Source: Ridgeia piscesae (taxonomy: Eukaryota; Annelida; Polychaeta; Sabellida; Siboglinidae). From it: a stretch of DNA of 64,000 nucleotides. The position numbers and the translations under genes were made by a program. A model generated the notes under the pieces. The model did not search any database. It saw only the letters and a list, made by a program, of their open reading frames with translations, and was not told the origin of the DNA. How positions within the stretch are numbered: the first letter of the stretch is position 1; each line of letters opens with the position of its first letter. The stretch covers positions 492,001-556,000 of the forward strand of contig JAODUO010000081.1 in NCBI GenBank assembly GCA_025642075.2. Direction: 5' to 3'. Shown here one piece after another: positions 1 to 15,098 of the stretch.

Positions 1-870
1 TGGATGTGTACTGGACACACAGTAGGTGTTGTTTTGACTGCTGGATGTGTACTGGACACACAGTAGTGTTGTTTTGACTGCTGGATGTGTACTGGACACA
101 CAGTAGGTGTTGTTTTGACTGCTGGATGTGTACTGGACACACAGTAGGTGTTGTTTTGACTGCTGGATGTGTACTGGACACACAGTAGGTGTTGTTTTGA
201 CTGCTGGATGTGTACTGGACACACAGTAGGTGTTGTTTTGACTGCTGGATGTGTACTGGACACACAGTAGGTGTTGTTTTGACTGCTGGATGTGTACTGG
301 ACACACAGTAGGTGTTGTTTTGACTGCTGGATGTGTACTGGACACACAGTAGGTGTTGTTTTGACTGCTGGATGTGTACTGGACACACAGTAGGTGTTGT
401 TTTGACTGCTGGATGTGTACTGGACACACAGTAGGTGTTGTTTTGACTGCTGGATGTGTACTGGACACACAGTAGGTGTTGTTTTGACTGCTGGATGTGT
501 ACTGGACACACAGTAGGTGTTGTTTTGACTGCTGGATGTGTACTGGACACACAGTAGGTGTTGTTTTGACTGCTGGATGTGTACTGACACACAGTAGTGT
601 TGTTTTGACTGCTGGATGTGTACTGACACACAGTAGGTGTTGTTTTGACTGCTGGATGTGTACTGGACACACAGTAAGTGTTGTTTTGACTGCTGGATGT
701 GTACTGGACACACAGTAGGTGTTGTTTTGACTGCTGGATGTGTACTGGACACACAGTAGGTGTTGTTTTGACTGCTGGATGTGTACTGGACACACAGTAA
801 GTGTTGTTTTGACTGCTGGATGTGTACTGGACACACAGTAGTGTTGTTTTGACTGCTGGATGTGTCCTGA
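1..870. repeat. Minisatellite, 41-bp unit, about 21 copies, cut by window edge
   Basis: Tandem units beginning gctggatgtgtactggacac, with small variants (taggtg, tagtg, taagtg). It lies in the intron after e47; the next exon is outside, so whether the unit copies a splice site cannot be tested. Short open frames here are repeat translations. Confidence 0.95.
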
Positions 871-998
871 TGAGATCACACACTATTTTTCTATTTAAGA
901 TCAATTTTGCACCTTAATTAGCAGCTTAACTCTCAGCCATTTCTTGAAGTTTGTTTTCCCGTCCCTGCTTACCCATGTCATAGGAAGAGTAAACGTAC

Positions 999-1066
999 CT
1001 CATTAGATTACTCTCAGCTTCAGTTTCATCCATGTCGTCTGTCTGGCAGATAGTAACATCCAGAGT
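999..1066 (-). CDS. KNTC1: KNTC1 exon e47
   Basis: Reads TLDVTICQTDDMDETEAESN and continues LM, ending in phase 2 at donor gtacgt; acceptor ttacag. The acidic stretch corresponds to human ELFELQEDEALRR before the YLLLSRPID segment. Last exon visible; the gene continues left of position 1. Confidence 0.7.
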
Positions 1067-4000
1067 CTGTAACAAAACATCAACATCATCAGTCTGATAC
1101 ATTGTTTGTAAAAAATATCCAATTCACCTACCAATTGGACACATTGTGTGTGTAACAAGTGTGTAACAAGACATCCAAGTTATTTGCACAGGGTATTACT
1201 TTATTCTGACAGTGTCATATGTTATTCAGACAGGGTCATGCATAATTTTTGCAAAAAAGATACCATATATTATGACAAGTACTCACTATGTCAAGGTCAT
1301 CTTGCTTTGCTTGTGAAGTTGATCTGAACCATTTCTCGATCAGATTCAGCTGTATCTTTTTAATGTTAACTTGGTTGGCATGAGCGATCTTGTCAGCTAT
1401 CTTGTTGATATCTGAAATATAAAACAGTTGTGAATGAGTGAAGTGACAGTTCATTTCTACATTGGTAATCTACTTGATTTTGTTATATATAAATACAACT
1501 AGCCAATCATTTACGCAGGAAGTGTAGTGATCATGTTGTAAGTTTATTCAAAATGTTACTGCAATATTTCACATTTCATTAAATAACACACGGCCCAGGC
1601 TGTTAACACAATCGGCAGGTGTATTACCATCTGCTCTTGTGGGTGACCTTTGGCCCCAGGTTGTGTTAGACATGTGATTCAGAGGTAACCCTTGACCTCA
1701 TGCAAGTGTAGTGCTAATTTTGTCTGTGGTTTCACGGTAATACTGTAACATTTTACATTTAATTCAATGACACATATGTAAATACACTTCCTACCAACAC
1801 CCCTAGCTGAACAGTGACCCTTGACCCGAAGCTGTGTTTAACATACCTGGCTGGCACATGACCCTTGACCCTAGACTCTGTGTTAAGACACTGTAGTGCT
1901 GGTAGAGGTGGAATATGAGTTTGGCGGGTGAGGTGGTCAGCTGGAGGAGGTCCGGTTGGGTGAGCTGGTTGGCCGCCAGGACTTGCTCCGTCGTCAGACG
2001 CCTGTACCTCTCAAAGATCTTCCGGTGGATCTCCTTCCTGTTCTCCCTCTCAGTGTCCTCAAACACAACACAACACAGACGGTCACCAGCGACGACCCAC
2101 AAACCCTGTACAGCCACAGACAACAGTCTGAACACTCTACATCCTTAAACACTACCCACAGACCCTGTAGAGCCACAGACAACAGTCTGAACACTCTACA
2201 TCCTTAAACACTACCCACAGACCCTGTAGAGCCACAGACAACAGTCTGGATACTCTACATCCTTAACCACTACCCACAGACCCTGTAGAGCCACAGACAA
2301 CAGTCTGAACACTCTACATCCTTAACCACTACTCACAGATCCTGTAGAGCCACCGACAACAGTCTGAATACTCTACATCCTTAACCACTACCCACAGACC
2401 CTGTAGAGCCACAGACAACAGTCTGGATACTCTACATCCTTAACCACTACTCACAGATCCTGTAGAGCCACCGACAACAGTCTGAATACTCTACATCCTT
2501 AAACACTACCCACAGACCCTGTAGAGCCACCGACAACAGTCTGAATACTCTACATCCTTAACCACTACTCACAGACCCTGTAGAGCCACAGACAACAGTC
2601 TGAATACTCTACATCCTTAAACACTACCCACAGACCCTGTAGAGCCACCGACAACAGTCTGAATACTCTACATCCTTAACCACTACCCACAGACCATGTA
2701 GAGCCATAGACAGCAGTCTGAATATTCTACATCCTTAACCACTACTCACAGACCCTGTAGAGCCACCGACAACAGTCTGAATACTCTACATCCTTAAACA
2801 CTACCCACAGACCCTGTAGAGCCACCGACAACAGTCTGAATACTCTACATCCTTAACCACTACCCACAGACCCTGTAGAGCCACCGACACAGTCTGAATA
2901 CTCTACATCCTTAACCACTACCCACAGACCCTGTAGAGCCATAGACAGCAGTCTGAATACTCTACATCCTTAACCACTACTCACAGACCCTTTAGAGCCA
3001 TAGACAGCAGTCTGAATACTCTACATCCTTAACCAATACCCACAGACCCTGTAGAGCCACAGACAACAGTCTGAATACTCTACATCCTTAAGTACTACTC
3101 ACAGACCATGTAGAGCCACAGACAACAGTCTGAATACTCTACATCCTTAACAACTACATGCATTGCAGTGTCACATACATGTTCATTGCAGTGTCACATA
3201 CATGTACATTGCAGTGTCACATACATGTTCATTGCAGTGTCACATACATGTACATTGCAGTGTCACATACATGTACATTGCAGTGTCACATACATGTACA
3301 TTGCAGTGTCACACACAAGTACATTGCAGTGTCACACACAAGTACATTGCATTGTCACATACATGTACATTGCAGTGTCACATACATGTACATTGCAGTG
3401 TCACATACATGTACATTGCAGTGTCACATACATGTACATTGCAGTGTCACATACATGTACATTGCAGTGTCACATACATGTACATTGCAGTGTCACATAC
3501 ATGTACATTGCAGTGTCACATACATGTACATTGCAGTGTCACACACAAGTACATTGCAGTGTCACATACAAGTACATTGCATTGTCACATACATGTACAT
3601 TGCAGTGTCACATACATGTACATTGCAGTGTCACATACATGTACATTGCAGTGTCACATACATGTACATTGCAGTGTCACATACATGTACATTGCAGTGT
3701 CACATACATGTACATTGCAGTGTCACATACATGCCCCACTCACTGTGGTTGCTGCCTCGAGCCACTTCAGAGACTGGTCCATGTTCCATTTGGCTGCGGC
3801 CACTTTCTCCTCACCTCAACACAAGTATAACACATATATAAAAAGATGTTTAAAATATTAAAAACATGTTAACGATTAAACGTTATTTACGAATAATTTG
3901 TAAAATAAATGCTTTTTAAGTGATAAAGGGGTATGACGGAAGTGATGTGGTAGAGATACACCGTGTAACACTGATGACACATCAACATGACACACTGCTG

Positions 4001-7000
4001 TGTGTACTACCTGAGTCAACACACACTTAACACTGATGACACATCAACATGACACACTGCTGTGTGTACTACCTGAGTCAACACACACACTTAACACTGA
4101 TGACACATCAACACGACACACTGCTGTTTGTACTACCTGAGTCAACACACACACTTAACACTGATGACACAGCAACATGACACACTGCTGTGTGTACTAC
4201 CTGAGTCAACACACACTTAACACTGATGACACAGCAACATGACACACTGCTGTGTGTTCTACCTGAGTCAACACACACTTAACACTGATAACACAGCAAC
4301 ACAACACACTGCTGTGTGTACTACCTGAGTCAACACACACTTAACACTGATGACACAGCAACATGACACACTGCTGTGTGTACTACCTGAGTCAACACAC
4401 ACACTTAACACTGATGACACAGCAACACGACACACTGCTGTGTGTTCTACCTGAGTCAACACACACTTAACACTGATGACACAGCAACATGACACACTGC
4501 TGTGTGTTCTACCTGAGTCAACACACACTTAACACTGATGACACAGCAACATGACACACTGCTGTGTGTTCTACCTGAGTCAACACACACTTAACACTGA
4601 TAACACAGCAACACAACACACTGCTGTGTGTACTACCTGAGTCAACACACACTTAACACTGATGACACAGCAACATGACACACTGCTGTGTGTACTACCT
4701 GAGTCAACACACACACTTAACACTGATGACACAGCAACACGACACACTGCTGTGTGTTCTACCTGAGTCAACACACACTTAACACTGATGACACAGCAAC
4801 ACAACACACTGCTGTGTGTTCTACCTGAGTCAACACACACTTAACACTGATGACACAGCAACATATCACATTGCTGTGTGTTCTACCTGAGTCAACACAC
4901 ACTTAACACTGTTAGTTTCTGAGGCATGACAAAGCATGAGGATAGACACCCTAGAGAGAACAGAGCAAATGGACTACAGTGAATCCAGAACTGAGATGTT
5001 GAGGTGAGGAGACTAGCTGAGGGAATAAACTTTACAAATCATTGTGACACAGAGATTGAGAGGAATACAACAAGGTTGGCACGATGGTCACAAACAGATT
5101 GAATCCATGTAGTGCTAATCATGTCAACAAATACAGGCATAAATACATTAAATCTTTTATTTTAAATAGTCAGTTAGAAAGCTCTATCGTCCATTATAAT
5201 GACACTGACACAAACATGCACTGAACAGAGAAGAAACATACAACAATAAATATCATTTGCAACTGTAAGGTTTTAGTAGAGCAAAACCAACGTGTCTCAT
5301 TTCACCCAGGCAAACACATTCCATGGGATTTCAGCAGGAGAAATACATGATTTTATGTTGCTCTAAAGAGTTGACAGTGTTGTGAGACTGACCCAAAGGC
5401 AGCTCCTTGACCACCCAGTTGGAGCAGCCAACTGCCAGCTGGACGTCAGTGATGTTGCACAGGAAGGAGTGGACGGTGTCGAGGAATGAGGCATCAACAG
5501 CTCCCTCTGGTGAGGCAGACTGACACTGCGAGTGTCTTGTTCTCTTCACTGCCTCCAGGTGCTTGTGTACAATGTTGTTGACAGCGGTCACGTACAACTG
5601 GTCTGTGGACAGCTAACCACAACACACAGTGACCGGTGAAACATACTGCATGTATTGACCACTCACACAGAATGCATGCAATGACTGGTCAAACATAAAA
5701 ACATGCAATGACCAAACACAACACATGCAGTGACCAGTCAAACACAACACACATAGTGACCAGTCAAACACAACACACATAGTGACCACTGACCAGTCAA
5801 ACACAACACATACAGTGACCAGTCAAACACAACACTTGCAGTAACCGATCAAACAATGTGCGGCTCAAACAAATTCATGCAAATCAAACTTAAAGTAATG
5901 ACGAAACAGGATAAACAACACGGTTATTTTATTTTATTGTCAAGTAGACAGGCTGGTGATTTGAACGAAGGTGAAGTGAAGGAATCGCAACATTTGCTCT
6001 CAGAAAGGAAATGGCATCTTTTATTTCAAATAATACTGTATCAGTTTCAAGACTGACCTCAAGCAAGAAAACGATCGGCAGCCACACTGACAGGGTGTCA
6101 ACATCCAGCTCAGGCGCTGAAACAATAGACAGACAGACAGACATATGTCAGGCAGCCACACTGACAGGGTGTCAACATCCAGCTCAGGCGCTGAAACAAT
6201 AGACAGACAGACAGACATATGTCAGGCAGCCACACTGACAGGGTGTCAACATCCAGCTCAGGCGCTGAAACAATAGACAGACAGACAGACATATGTCAGG
6301 CAGCCACACTGACAGGGTGTCAACATCCAGCTCAGGCGCTGAAACAATAGACAGACAGACAGACATATGTCAGGCAGCCACACTGACAGGGTGTCAACAT
6401 CCAGCTCAGGCGCTGAAACAATAGACAGACAGACAGACATATGTCAGGCAGCCACACTGACAGGGTGTCAACATCCAGCTCAGGCGCTGAAACAATAGAC
6501 AGACAGACAGACAGATGTCAGGCAGCCACACTGACAGGGTGTCAACATCCAGCTCAGGCGCTGAAACAATAGACAGACAGACAGACATATGTCAGGCAGC
6601 CACACTGACAGGGTGTCAACATCCAGCTCAGGCGCTGAAACAATAGACAGACAGACAGACATATGTCAGGCAGCCACACTGACAGGGTGTCAACATCCAG
6701 CTCAGGCGCTGAAACAATAGACAGACAGACAGACATATGTCAGGCAGCCACACTGACAGGGTGTCAACATCCAGCTCAGGTGCTGAAACAATAGACAGAC
6801 AGACAGACATATGTCAGGCAGCCACACTGACAGGGTGTCAACATCCAGCTCAGGCGCTGAAACAATAGACAGACAGACAGACATATGTCAGGCAGCCACA
6901 CTGACACGGTGTCAACATCTAGCTCAGGCGCTGAAACAACAGACAGACAGACAGACATATGTCAGGCAGCCACACTGACAGGGTGTCAACATCCAGCTCA

Positions 7001-10000
7001 GGTGCTGAAACAATAGACAGACAGACAGACATATGTCAGGCAGCCACACTAACAGGGTGTCAACATCTAGCTCAGGCGCTGAAACAATAGACAGACAGAC
7101 AGACATATGTCAGGCAGCCACACTGACAGGGTGTCAACATCCAGCTCAGGTGCTGAAACAATAGACAGACAGACAGACATATGTCAGGCAGCCACACTGA
7201 CACGGTGTCAACATCTAGCTCAGGCGCTGAAACAACAGACAGACAGATAGACATATGTCAGGCAGCCACACTGACAGGGTGTCAACATCTAGCTCAGGCA
7301 CTGAAACAATAGACAGACAGATAGATGACAAGCAGTGGCACTTGCTGACATGACCCCCATTATAAGTGACTCATATTCACACAAGACCATTCTTCTCACA
7401 AACCCTTCAGACATAGATTGACTAAGACATAAAGAAAGATGAGACAGGTGAACAATGTCAGAGTGCTAGGATGGAGACTTACAGATGATCTTCCAGGGTG
7501 CACCAAAGGCGAGTGGGTGGAAGGGCAGTCTGGTGTGGGCGACCTCTGGCACTACTGTGTCCTCAATGACCAGCTGTAACACACAACAGCCACAGACACC
7601 ATCACAGGCACCACTTCAAGTGACTAACTCAGGGCAAACATAGGCAAACAATCAGTAATCAAACATTGAGACTGCAATAATAAATCAATGTAATTTGAAC
7701 ACAAGGGTTAGGCTGAATATTGTCTGTGTTCTGTAGTGCATTGACACCAGCTGACACCATCCATGGGGCTGTAGGCCAAGTGAACACAACAAAACATTGA
7801 CACCAGCTGACACCATCCATGGGGCTGTAGGCCAAGCGAACACAACAAAACATTGATACCAGCTGACACCATCCATGGGGCTGTAGGCCAAGCGAACACA
7901 ACAAAACATTGACACCAGCTGACACCATCCATGGGGCTGTAGGCCAAGCGAACAAAACAAAACATTGACACCAGCTGACACCATCCATGGGGCTGTAGGC
8001 CAAGCGAACACAACAAAACATTGACACCAGCTGACAACCCCATCCATGGGGCTGTAGGCCAAGCGAACAAAACAAAACATTGACACCAGCTGACACCATC
8101 CATGGGGCTGTAGGCCAAGGGAACAAAACAAAACATTGACACCAGCTGACACCATCCATGGGGCTGTAGGCCAAGCGAACAAAACAAAACATTGACACCA
8201 GCTGACAACCCCATCCATGGGGCTGTAGGCCAAGCGAACAAAACAAAACATTGACACCAGCTGACACCATCCATGGGGCTGTAGGCCAAGGGAACAAAAC
8301 AAAACATTGACACCAGCTGACACCATCCATGGGGCTGTAGGCCAAGCGAACAAAACAAAACATTGACACCAGCTGACACCATCCATGGGGCTGTAGGCCA
8401 AGCGAACAAAACAAAACATTGACACCAGCTGACACCATCCATGGGGCTGTAGGCCAAGCGAACACAACAAAACATTGACACCAACTGACACCATCCTTGG
8501 GGCTGTAGGCCAAGCGAACAAAACAAAACATTGACACCAGCTGACACCATCCATGGGGCTGTAGGCCAAGCGAACAAAACAAAACATTGACACCAGCTGA
8601 CACCATCCATGGGGCTGTAGGCCAAGAAACAAAACAAAACATTGACACCAGCTGACACCATCCATGGGGCTGTAGGCCAAGCGAACAAAACAAACCATTG
8701 ACACCAGCTGACACCATCCATGGGGCTGTAGGCCAAGCGAACAAAACAAAACATTGACACCAGCTGACACCATCCATGGGGCTGTAGGCCAAGCGAACAA
8801 AACAAACCATTGACACCAGCTGACACCATCCATGGGGCTGTAGGCCAAGCGAACAAAACAAAACATTGACACCAGCTGACACCATCCATGGGGCTGTAGG
8901 CCAAGTGAACACAACAAAACATTGACACCAGCTGACACCATCCATGGGGCTGTAGGCCAAGCGAACACAACAAAACATCAGTAGGCACCCCTATAAAATG
9001 CATCGTACACTTTGAATGGTCCTGCCTGTTTAGCACCACAACTGGGCATTGAAAGGTTCCCAGGACAAGCGAGTGGCTGAACATAAAGAGGCATGTTGGA
9101 CCTCAGTGCCTGACAGGAGTTAGAGAGAAGACTTACATTGTCTTGCGGAGTTGACCCATTAACCTGTAGATTGCTCACTAACCTACACCAACTCACTCGT
9201 CTAGCTCTTCCTTTTACAAGACTGCTCACCTGTATGTATTAGTTCTTCAAGAGAAACAAATATTTGTAAATAGACTGAAATCGAAGCATTTGCTGACCAG
9301 TTATAACAGGAAGTGAGATGGAGATTGAAGGGAGGAGTCACACATACCTGTCTGTCCCCCCCACTGCTGTAGTTACACTCATAGGGTGAGATGGGTGCAA
9401 CTCGCTTGTATTCATAGAGGAAGTGCAGCAACTTCTGGTGCTGGAAACACATGACTTCTGTAAAAACACTTTATTTATAGTAAGACTTTTTTTGGCAAGA
9501 AACAGTTTGGAGATAGTAGGCAGATTTCAGTTCTTTTTGTAATCTGTTAGGGAAAGTACAAACCTTGAGAAAATAACACCAAGATTATTGACCTCAATGA
9601 CAGGACAGTTGAGAACACCTGTTACATGACAAGTGACAGCATTACACCTGTCACATTGTAGCAGTCTCTCACCTTTCAAACTGTGGGTCATTATGTGACA
9701 CCTGTCACATGACACATGTCACCTGTCACTTGTAGAGTGACAGCAAGAGAGAGTGCCAATGTATTGGTGTTTGTTTTATTTAATGAAGTTGGAATGGCAT
9801 GTAAAAAACTGCTAACTAGTAACTGCAGGTGTACACTGTACACACCATCTTGACACTGGGCTCAGAACTGAGGTGAGACATCTGCTCCAAGACAAACCCC
9901 AGCCTCGTGTAGTCATAGGGGTCAATCTGTGAACAAAACAATGTCTTTATTGTAAACTGCCATTATTTTATTTATTTATACTTTATACTGACAACTTGAT

Positions 10001-13000
10001 TTGGAAAACAATACCTATATTATGCCATGTGTTATATACTTACATACAAAGATGATAATATTATATTTGTAAAATAAAATTTTACCAGAAAGAAGGGTAT
10101 GACCTGAGTGGTCATATCTGACAAACCGAAGAGAGATATGACCTGATTGATCATCTAATCTAATACAGACACAGAAGACCTGAGTGATCATCTATTACAA
10201 ACACAGAAAACATATGACCTGAGTGATCATTTATTACAGACACAGAAAACATATGACCTGAGTGATCATCTATTACAGACACAGAAAACATATGACCTGA
10301 GTGATCATCTATTACAGACACAGAAGACGTTAACTGAGTGATCATCAAACACAGAAGGCATGACCTGAGTGAGCATCTATTACAGACACAGAAGACATGA
10401 CCTGAGTGAGCATCTATTACAGACACAGAAGACATGACCTGAGTGAGCATCTATTACATACACAGAAGACATGACCTGAGTGAGCATCTATTACAGACAC
10501 AGAAGACATGACCTGAGTGAGCATCTATTACAGACACAGAAGACATGACCTGAGTGAGCATCTATTACAGACACAGAAGACATGACCTGAGTGAGCATCT
10601 ATTACAGACACAGAAGACATGACCTGAGTGAGCATCTATTACAGACACAGAAGACATGACCTGAGTGAGCATCTATTACAGACACAGAAGGCATGACCTG
10701 AGTGAGCATCTATTACAGACACAGAAGACATGACCTGAGTGAGCATCTATTACAGACACAGAAGACATGACCTGAGTGAGCATCTATTACAGACACAGAA
10801 GACATGACCTGAGTGAGCATCTATTACAGACACAGAAGACATGACCTGAGTGAGCATCTATTACAGACACAGAAGACATGACCTGAGTGAGCATCTATTA
10901 CAGACACAGAAGACATGACCTGAGTGAGCATCTATTACAGACACAGAAGACATGACCTGAGTGAGCATCTATTACAGACACAGAAGACATGACCTGAGTG
11001 AGCATCTATTACAGACACAGAAGACATGACCTGAGTGAGCATCTATTACAGACACAGAAGACATGACCTGAGTGAGCATCTATTACAGACACAGAACACA
11101 TGACCTGAGTGAGCATCTATTACAGACACAGAAGACATGACCTGAGTGAGCATCTATTACAGACACAGAAGACATGACCTGAGTGAGCATCTATTACAGA
11201 CACAGAAGACATGACCTGAGTGAGCATCTATTACAGACACAGAAGACATGACCTGAGTGAGCATCTATTACAGACACAGAACACATGACCTGAGTGAGCA
11301 TCTTCTCCAGCCCTCTAAGCAGTAGCTCTGTGTTGTGAAAGCCCTCAATCAACTCAGATGCAGATGACAACAATGACGTCACATGACTGTTGTCTGCCAC
11401 CAGCGAGGCAGTGCCACCTGGTGAGACTGTGGCACACTGTTGTATCAGGTGATTCAGGTGCATCATCAGTGGCCCCTCCTCCTCCAACAGGTAGTCGCTG
11501 CACAAACACACAGACCTTAGTTAGACCAGGCTTTCTACAAAGTCACATTTCAATCAGAGTTCCCGTTGGCCATGCACCTAGATGCTTTCATATGTCATCA
11601 TTTTTCTACAGCCTCCTGTTTGTTTTAGTAATACTATGTTTTACTTATAAATATGTTACTTAAGATTAGTATTATAATATACTAATTTCACATATGATTG
11701 GATGGGAAGAAGGAGATGACTGGGCCACCAGTACCATTCATAATTCCATGTGTGTGAATGAATGCATAACCATAACTTTTTAACAGAATCAAACTGGAAT
11801 TAATTGTTTTACAAAATAATTATTTTATGTTTTTTCCAGATGTTATACAACACATGCAACTGTGTACAACAGTTACAATAAGGTGGCAAAGTGGTAGGGC
11901 AAGTGTGTGTGTGTGCGTGTGTGCGTGTGTGCGTGTGTGCGTGTGTGCGTGTGTGCGGTGCGTGTGCGTGTGTGCACATTTGTGCACATGTGCGCACGTG
12001 TGCACGTGTGCATGTTGATGACATGTACCTGCAGTACTGTCTGATGTCGGTGACAGTGACGTTGGCACTACGACACACTTGTGGCAGCAGCTGACTCTTC
12101 TCTAAGTGGCTCAACCCAAAGACACCCTTGAAGGACACCTGGCACAAAGACAAACACAAAAGACACTCTTGAAGGACACCTAGCACAAAGACAAACACAA
12201 AAGACACTCTTGGAGGACACCTGGCACAAAGACAAACACAAAAGACACTCTTGGAGGACACCTAGCACAAAGACAAACACAAAAGACACTCTTGGAGGAC
12301 ACCTGGCACAAAGACAAACACAAAAGACACTCTTGGAGGACACCTAGCACAAAGACAAACACAAAAGACACTCTTGAAGGACACCTGGCACAAAGACAAA
12401 CACAAAAGACACTCTTGAAGGACACCTAGCACAAAGACAAACACAAAAGACACTCTTGGAGGACACCTGGCACAAAGACAAACACAAAAGACACTCTTGA
12501 AGGACACCTAGCACAAAGACAAACACAAAAGACACTCTTGGAGGACACCTAGCACAAAGACAAACACAAAAGACACTCTTGAAGGACACCTGGCACAAAG
12601 ACAAACACAAAAGACACTCTTGAAGGACACCTGGCACAAAGACAAACACAAAAGACACTCTTGAAGGACACCTAGCACAAAGACAAACACAAAAGACACT
12701 CTTGAAGGACACTGGCACAAAGACAAACACAAAAGACACTCTTGAAGGACACCTAGCACAAAGACAAACACAAAAGACACTCTTGAAGGACACCTGGCAC
12801 AAAGACACACAAAAGACACTCTTGAAGGACACCTGGCACAAAGACAAAACAAAAGACACTCAGATGCAGAGACAAAGACACTCTGCGGCACAAAGACAAA
12901 CACAAAAGACACTCTTGAAGGACACCTGGCACAAAGACAAACACAAAAGACACTATTGAAGGACACCTGGCACAAAGACAAACACAAAAGACACTCTTGA

Positions 13001-14788
13001 AGGACACCTGGCACAAAGACAAACACAAAAGACACCTTTGAAGGACACCTGGCACAAAGACAAACACAAAAGACACTCTTGAAGGACACCTGGCACAAAG
13101 ACAAACACAAAAGACACCTTTGAAGGACACCTGGCACAAAGACAAACACAAAAGACACTCGTGAAGAACACCTGGCACAAAGACAAAAGACACTCTTGAA
13201 GGACACCTGGCACAAAGACAAACACAAAAGACACTCTTGAAGGACACCTGGCACAAAGACAAACACAAAAGACACTCTTGAAGGACACCTGGCACAAAGA
13301 CAAACACAAAAGACACTATTGAAGGACACCTGGCACAAAGACAAACACAAAAGACACTCTTGAAGGACACCTGGCACAAAGACAAACACAAAAGACACCT
13401 TTTAAGGACACCTGGCACAAAGACAAACACAAAAGACACTCTTGAAGGACACTGGCACAAAGACAAACACAAAAGACACTCTTGAAGGACACCTAGCACA
13501 AAGACAAACACAAAAGACACTCTTGAAGGACACCTGGCACAAAAACAAACACAAAAGACACTCTTGAAGGACACGTGGCACAAAGACAACCATTATGGAA
13601 ACCTGTCACAAAGACACCCTTAATGGACAACTGTCACAAAGACATCACTAAAGGACACCTGCCATTAAATCTTGCAATGCATGCATACACACTACTTCAT
13701 TCATGTATATGCCCATCTCAGCTGTACTTTTATTTATTTCAACCTGAATTCTCCTAATATACCGATAGCCCAATGTTAATACTTGTTATCTAATGTTAGT
13801 CTATTTGCTTGAAAACTGATATATTGCAACAGTATTTAAATAGGAGCAACCCTAACAAATACACATTCAAACCCATTGTAAATGTCACTCACCTTGCACT
13901 TTGCCAGTTTGTGGCCCCAAAACGCATCCAGCTCCAACAATTCATAGACATCAAAGGTCTTCTGGTCCCCACACAGGCTGGCATAGTCCTTGCCCACACG
14001 CACCACTGCCTACAAACACACATAGTCCTTGCCCACACGCACCACTGCCTACAAACACACATAGTCCTTGCCCACACGCACCACTGCCTACAAACACACA
14101 TAGTCCTTGCCCACATGCACCACTGCCTACAAACACACATAGTCCTTGCCCACACGCACCACTGCCTACAAACACACATAGTCCTTGCCCACACGCACCA
14201 CTGCCTACAAACACACATAGTCCTTGCCCACACGCACCACTGCCTACAAACACACACAGTCCTTGCCCACACGCACCACTGCCTACAAACACACACAGTC
14301 CTTGCCCACACGCACCACTGCCTACAAACACACATAGTCCTTGCCCACACGCACCACTGCCTACAAACACACATAGTCCTTGCCCACACGCACCACTGCC
14401 TACAAACACACATAGTCCTTGCCCACATGCACCACTGCCTACAAACACACATAGTCCTTGCCCACACGCGCCACTGCCTACAAACACACACAGTCCTTGC
14501 CCACACGCACCACTGCCTACAAACACACATAGTCCTTGCCCACACGCACCACTGCCTACAAACACACACAGTCCTTGCCCACACGCACCACTGCCTACAA
14601 ACACCCACAGTCCTTGCCCACACGCACCACTGCCTACAAACACACATAGTCCTTGCCCACACGCACCACTGCCTACAAACACACATAGTCCTTGCCCACA
14701 CGCACCACTGCCTACAAACACACATAGTCCTTGCCCACACGCGCCACTGCCTACAAACACACATAGTCCTTGCCCACATGCACCATCA

Positions 14789-14838
<50 letters not shown>

Positions 14839-15042
14839 CACACACATTTTTAATAGTTATAGGTAGACATTAGTATATGGGTTAACAATTAGGACATTTT
14901 GACAATTAATGTTTTACTAATGTGTTGGCATAACTCATAAAATTACGTTGACTATGACAATGGATTTAATTTGTCAATATCCTTGGAATGCTGTTTACTG
15001 AGCAAAGTTAGCTCACTAATTCTTACATTTCTTTGTCCAACA

Positions 15043-15098
<56 letters not shown>

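Noticed and set aside
7659..9084. Three overlapping minus-strand frames of 427-458 codons
   Set aside because: They are the three readings of a 56-bp tandem repeat without stops, all giving the same rotating peptide; no gene signal.
2106..14785. CRISPR array (regular repeats)
   Set aside because: Units are directly adjacent with no unique spacers, and the DNA is clearly eukaryotic.
13809..14873. Plus-strand frames of 321-354 codons of H, T, C and P repeats
   Set aside because: Antisense to the e36 array; the 39-bp unit keeps frames open on both strands.
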